Shown here: one piece after another, positions 14,841 to 17,532 of the stretch
Position numbering within the stretch: the first letter of the stretch is position 1
Layout of the letters: each line of letters opens with the position of its first letter
The notes under the pieces: model-generated
What the model was told of the DNA's origin: nothing
The model's database searches: none
What the model saw: the letters and a program-made list of their open reading frames with translations, nothing else
Program-made: the position numbers and the translations under genes
From: DASZZX01 sp036260415
GTDB lineage: Bacteria > Actinomycetota > Nitriliruptoria > Nitriliruptorales > JAHWKO01
Assembly (NCBI GenBank): GCA_036260415.1
Contig: DASZZX010000112.1
Coordinates: forward strand, 1 to 17,532
Reading direction: 5' to 3'
Length of the DNA stretch: 17,532 nt

Positions 14841-14843
14841 TGA
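14628..14843 (+). CDS. Stand-alone copy of the astacin accessory domain
   Basis: A 71-residue protein beginning MAWTTINQTYATPQHKNAWA and ending in NNIVNVYF, with PDGVTN in the middle. It is clearly related over its whole length to the C-terminal domain of the upstream astacin. The predicted structure is a compact beta-rich unit with one helix (VLVLLALAKATNKQ). ATG at 14628 has GGAGGAG 7 nt upstream, and the gene follows the astacin stop by only 29 bp, so the two are in one operon. There is no cysteine and no signal peptide. No function is established. It may oligomerise with the domain on the protease, act as a carrier or targeting module, or compete with it for a common ligand; these are inferences from shared sequence. 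Confidence 0.8.
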   Translation: MAWTTINQTYATPQHKNAWAHLASVNAWRRVNPDQPDGVTNVLVLLALAKATNKQAFVSTDAANNIVNVYF

Positions 14844-14870
14844 TAGCCGGCAGACGGGAGAGGCGAACGC

Positions 14871-15203
14871 ATGTCCGTCACGATCACGATCACCGTCGAC
14901 ACAGGTACGGCTGCGGAGGTCACCACGCAGGGGCTATCGGCGGGCATGGGCCCCGCCGCTGATGCTCCAACGATGTCGCCTGATGTGACCAGCACGGCAG
15001 GCGAGACCACAGGGGCGCAGGAACCCGAACCGGTTGGCGGCCTGGACGTGGGCGCCGCGGCTGCGAGTGGGGACGTCACCCCGCCGAGAGATCTCGAGGA
15101 GCTCACTGCTGCCGCAGGGGAGTCTCGGACGAACGAGCCCATGCCTCTCGATGAGCTCGGGTCCGAGTCGGCTCCAACCACGAAGACCGGCGGCAAGAAG
15201 TAG
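14871..15203 (+). CDS. Low-complexity acidic protein with repeated P/L motifs
   Basis: A 110-residue protein, third gene of the astacin operon, 27 bp after the previous stop. GGGAGAGG lies about 7 nt before the ATG. The first ten residues (MSVTITITVD) form a likely beta strand; the rest is rich in Ala, Thr, Gly, Pro, Glu and Asp and probably disordered, ending TKTGGKK. Three similar short motifs recur: PEPVGGLDV (52-60), PPRDLEEL (71-78) and PMPLDEL (90-96), of the general form P-x-x-L-x-x-L or close to it. There is no signal peptide. Repeated short linear motifs suggest multivalent binding to a partner, perhaps the accessory domain encoded next door; that is inference. Not recognised as a named family. 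Confidence 0.65.
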   Translation: MSVTITITVDTGTAAEVTTQGLSAGMGPAADAPTMSPDVTSTAGETTGAQEPEPVGGLDVGAAAASGDVTPPRDLEELTAAAGESRTNEPMPLDELGSESAPTTKTGGKK

Positions 15204-15248
15204 GAGCACATCCGGTCGCCCGAGCCGGCGGTTCGCGGCGCAAGCCCC

Positions 15249-15644
15249 TCACTCGCGGGTCTTGTCGATGACCTCGACCAGTTCGTACCGCAACGAAGAC
15301 GCGTCCGCAGGTGGCGCCTCGACCTGCTGGACGTCCACACGCAGCTCGTACCTGTAACCGGGTTCGAAGTCGAACCCTTGGATCTCGTCGTAGAAGAGTT
15401 CCCAGTCTCCGTGTGGTGCCTCACGGACCTGAAGGCACTTCCTCGGTTCCACACCGACGCAGTCGACCAGCTCGCTGTTGACGTACAGGGTCTTGATCAT
15501 CGATCCGTCCTCGCTCCGCGAACCTGCGGCAGTGGGTTGAGGTCCGCCTTCCTGCCCGTCCGATGTGACAACAAGACCGGCGATCGCGAGGCTGAAGCCA
15601 ACCACGAGCATCGCGATGACCGAAGACCAGCTCGACTGGGCCAT
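15249..15644 (-). CDS. DUF4377 domain protein, probably exported or membrane-anchored
   Basis: A 131-residue protein. Residues 5-27 (SWSSVIAMLVVGFSLAIAGL) are a hydrophobic N-terminal anchor or uncleaved signal. A Ser/Gly/Glu-rich linker follows. The C-terminal ~75 residues match DUF4377: LYVNSELVDCVGVEPRKCLQ with a probable Cys-Cys disulfide, WELFYDEIQGFDFEPGYRYE, and a final strand YELVEVIDKTRE. The domain is often found in periplasmic or secreted lipoproteins, sometimes with HslJ-like domains; its function is unknown. ATG at 15644 is chosen because it opens the hydrophobic segment; the frame continues upstream to 15758 with unrelated sequence. It converges with the astacin operon across a 45-bp gap. 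Confidence 0.8.
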   Translation of the reverse strand: MAQSSWSSVIAMLVVGFSLAIAGLVVTSDGQEGGPQPTAAGSRSEDGSMIKTLYVNSELVDCVGVEPRKCLQVREAPHGDWELFYDEIQGFDFEPGYRYELRVDVQQVEAPPADASSLRYELVEVIDKTRE

Positions 15645-15956
15645 TGGAGGGATGCAACCATCCGGGAGCACGCCATCCCAAGCCAGTGTAGACCTGACCT
15701 TCGCGCCGTGTTGGTGACGTTGGTCGGGCGGATCGACGGATCGTGGACGTGTGTTCATGCCCCTGGATCGCGCGCTCGTATCCGGAAAAGAGCTGTCTCA
15801 TCAGGAACCCACCTGGATCGGTCAGGGTCGTCGGATCGGTGCCGCCTGACGGACCCTCGGCGGTTCGTAAACACGCTGCACGCACGCGCTCTGCCTCTTG
15901 GCGGGCCGTGGTGGGGATGTTCCTCCGGAGGGTCTGGTGGAGGCCTGGGGCCGGTG
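15645..15956. other. Intergenic region upstream of the DUF4377 gene
   Basis: About 310 bases between the DUF4377 start and the end of the decayed LuxR gene, both on the minus strand. A possible -10 element for the DUF4377 gene, TACACT on the minus strand, lies at 15685-15690 and would give a leader of about 34 nt; no good -35 is seen. Open frames crossing this stretch have no ribosome binding site and random-looking products. Nothing else is recognisable. Confidence 0.35.
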
Positions 15957-16340
15957 TCAGGCGCGTAGGTAGCGGAGGACGGCGAGGACTCGACGGTCGT
16001 CGTCCGGTGTCGGCGCCAAGCCCAGCTTTGCGAAGATGGCAGCGATGTGGGTCTCGAGGGTCCTGCGCTGACGTGCAGCTCCGCGCCGATCGCGCGGTTC
16101 GACCGTCCCTCAGCAATCAGGGAGTACCTGGCGTTCGCGAGCGCCTAGCCGGGGCCAGCGGGTCGCGGATCCTGGGGCGTCGCATGAGTGTCGACGACCT
16201 CTGGGTCGACGGCGGAGTCCCCGGCGGCCAACCGCCGTACAGCGTCGGCGAACTGCTCGATCCGTGTTCGCGGTGCTTCAGGAGGTCACCGATCCCTGCG
16301 GCGCCGCTGCGAACGAGCACCATGAGGTATTCGGTCGAGC
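15957..16340 (-). pseudogene. Decayed NarL/LuxR response regulator
   Basis: Reading the minus strand from 16340 and changing frame several times recovers the second half of a NarL-type response regulator in order. The parts are: end of the receiver (EYLMVLVRSGAAGIGDLLKH); linker (IEQFADAVRRLAAGDSAVDP, EVV); LMRRPRIRDPLA; first helices of the LuxR domain (SLIAEGRSNRAIGAELHVS); recognition helix and end (RTLETHIAAIFAKLGLAPTP to VLRYLRA and TGA at 15957). At least four frame changes and an in-frame TAG are needed. The receiver's phosphorylation site is missing altogether. This is a dead gene, related to but distinct from the intact regulator at 1529-2194. The number of defects argues against a single sequencing error. 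Confidence 0.75.
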
Positions 16341-16399
16341 CGCCGCCTCCGCACGTGTGCGGCCCATTCAAGAAACTCATGCGAGAACAGGAAATCCCG

Positions 16400-16705
16400 T
16401 CAACGTCGGCGCCTCATAGCCAGCAGTCGCTCGATCAGGCTACGGAACTGTGGTGTCAGCTCACTTTCTTGGATCGAGACCGCATACGGTGGCCGATCAT
16501 CGGGCGTGACCGTGAGCTCATAGTGGAAGTCATCCGCACCGGACCAGCGAACAGGAGGGGACTGTCCGGCGATCGCTGGGCGGTCGATGCGGCTGACCAG
16601 GTCGGCGAGCTCCTGAGCGGTTTCGGGGGAGAGATCGCGCGTGTCGATGGACACGACATCGGCGATACTGGAAAGGCCGCCGAACCGGGCCAGTTCGAGG
16701 CGCAC
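16400..16705 (-). CDS. Emfourin-like metalloprotease inhibitor
   Basis: A 101-residue protein starting MRLELARFGGLSSIADVVSI. The N-terminal strand with R-F-GG, the DTRDLSPETAQELADLVSRI helix, the central GADDFHYELTVT and the final helix (LTPQFRSLIERLLAMRRRR) match the emfourin family. The founding member inhibits protealysin, a signal-less thermolysin-like (M4) protease encoded next to it. GTG at 16705 is chosen because GAGAGGAAG lies just upstream and the first strand starts there; the longer frame to 16783 adds random-looking residues. No M4 protease gene is present in the window. The only metalloprotease candidates nearby are the astacin and the M15 enzyme, so this protein may act on one of them (inference). 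It has no signal peptide. Confidence 0.72.
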   Translation of the reverse strand: MRLELARFGGLSSIADVVSIDTRDLSPETAQELADLVSRIDRPAIAGQSPPVRWSGADDFHYELTVTPDDRPPYAVSIQESELTPQFRSLIERLLAMRRRR

Positions 16706-16853
16706 TTCTTCCTCTCGGTTTACCGCAGCCGGACGGAGACGTTGACACGGCGCTCGTCGCGCAACTGCGGCGCCACCCGGCATGGTGGAACTGCTTCACG
16801 TCCCAACGATAGTCACCCGAGTTCGACGTCGCTCGGGACCGCAGGCGGCCATC

Positions 16854-17363
16854 TCAGATGACCATGAAGTAGATCGCTGTCACAACGAGTGGCGTGGCCA
16901 AGTAGAGCGGCACCAAGAACCCGACGGCCTGCACGACGCGGCGACGCGGCACCGGCTTCGATGATTCCCCCGAGTTGTGAAGCAGATCGCGAAGTAGGTC
17001 GCTCACGTCGCTGAGGTTCGCCTGGTCGAGGGAGAGTTCGAGCGCGAGGTCAGACAGCGCGTCGCTGTCGATGACCACTCTGAGTTTCGCCCGTACGAAC
17101 CCGAGGTCCACGAGTGCGGCACACGCGCTGAACCCCCATACGAGGAGGAGAACGGCCAGTAGCACGCCCTGTTGTCGTTCCGATACGGAGGCGAGATCCA
17201 GGCCCTTTCCAGCGAGTAAGCCCAGTCCGCCGTAGAGGATGGCGAGGTACCCTGACCTTACCTTCCACAGGATGGTGTCGTATCGTTCGACCGCGTTGAA
17301 CTTGCCGCCGAGCTCTGACCGAATGAGCTCCTCGGCGGTCAGCGGGTTTGGGGTATCTGCCAT
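16854..17363 (-). CDS. Membrane protein of unknown function
   Basis: A 169-residue protein with no recognised family. The N-terminal ~35 residues are cytoplasmic-like (LTAEELIRSELGGKFNAVER). Two hydrophobic segments follow: SGYLAILYGGLGLLAG and VLLAVLLLVWGFSACAALVD. A polar, partly helical region with VIDSDALSDLALELSLDQAN comes next, then a basic PRRR and a last membrane helix (VGFLVPLYLATPLVVTAIYF) reaching the C-terminus. Three membrane segments are therefore predicted. ATG at 17363 (MADTPNP) is the simplest start. An in-frame ATG at 17396 is possible, but the only GGGAGG lies inside that extension, so the start is uncertain. It is divergent from nothing visible; the right-hand neighbour lies outside the window. 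Confidence 0.6.
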   Translation of the reverse strand: MADTPNPLTAEELIRSELGGKFNAVERYDTILWKVRSGYLAILYGGLGLLAGKGLDLASVSERQQGVLLAVLLLVWGFSACAALVDLGFVRAKLRVVIDSDALSDLALELSLDQANLSDVSDLLRDLLHNSGESSKPVPRRRVVQAVGFLVPLYLATPLVVTAIYFMVI

Positions 17364-17532
17364 CGAGCGACGGGCGACATCGTACCTCCCTGGCATGGAG
17401 ACCCATGCAGCCGGCGCTGGCCGCCGGCTTCCCGGGCGACCAACGCGAGGACCTACGGTCGCTGTCGTGACGCTCATACCACCGACGGCACGTCGCGTCC
17501 GCCCCCGGCGTGGGGCGGCCGTTGTCTGGTGC

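Noticed and set aside
12053..15203. Prophage or contractile injection particle
   Set aside because: Only lysin-like and protease genes are seen; no tail, sheath, capsid, portal or integrase gene and no attachment-site repeats lie in the window.

Overview
The window is chromosomal DNA from a very GC-rich actinobacterium. Codon third positions are almost all G or C, GTG starts are frequent, NarL-type two-component genes are abundant, and several genes lack a clear ribosome binding site. The class cannot be fixed from the sequence. A deep-branching actinomycete is plausible, but that is inference. No tRNA, rRNA, CRISPR array, integrase or transposase was seen.

Layout. Positions 1-2.2 kb hold a two-component cluster: the C-terminal part of a NarL-family histidine kinase, a receiver-only response regulator and a NarL/LuxR response regulator, the last two convergent with the kinase. 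Positions 2.4-2.9 kb hold a small XRE repressor with a palindromic operator on its own promoter and a frame-broken membrane-protein partner. Positions 2.9-6.4 kb are a minus-strand run: APC-family permease, ArsC-type arsenate reductase, an uncertain open frame, and the remains of an ADP-ribosylglycohydrolase and two ABM-fold monooxygenase-like genes. A collapsed SARP/BTAD regulator follows at 6.6-7.1 kb. Almost every gene between 5.3 and 7.1 kb is broken by frame changes or deletions, so this is either a gene graveyard or a patch of poor consensus sequence.

Positions 7.2-11.8 kb hold two large intact genes: a YdiJ-like FAD/iron-sulfur/CCG-domain oxidoreductase and a metal-dependent amidohydrolase, convergent with each other.

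Positions 12.0-16.7 kb form the most unusual part, a protease island. A minus-strand pair encodes a small acidic protein and, with overlapping stop and start codons, an M15-type peptidoglycan peptidase with a peptidoglycan-binding domain. Divergent from it is an operon with an astacin (M12A) zinc protease, a 71-residue protein that is a free-standing copy of the astacin's C-terminal domain, and a low-complexity acidic protein with three short P/L motifs. Further on lie a DUF4377 protein, a decayed LuxR response regulator and an emfourin-like metalloprotease inhibitor. Neither the astacin nor the M15 enzyme has a visible signal peptide. The astacin prodomain carries a cysteine where, from memory, the family's inhibitory aspartate usually sits. 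The working hypothesis is a latent enzyme set (protease, accessory binding domain, inhibitor, wall hydrolase) released by lysis or a non-Sec route. A membrane protein of unknown function closes the window.
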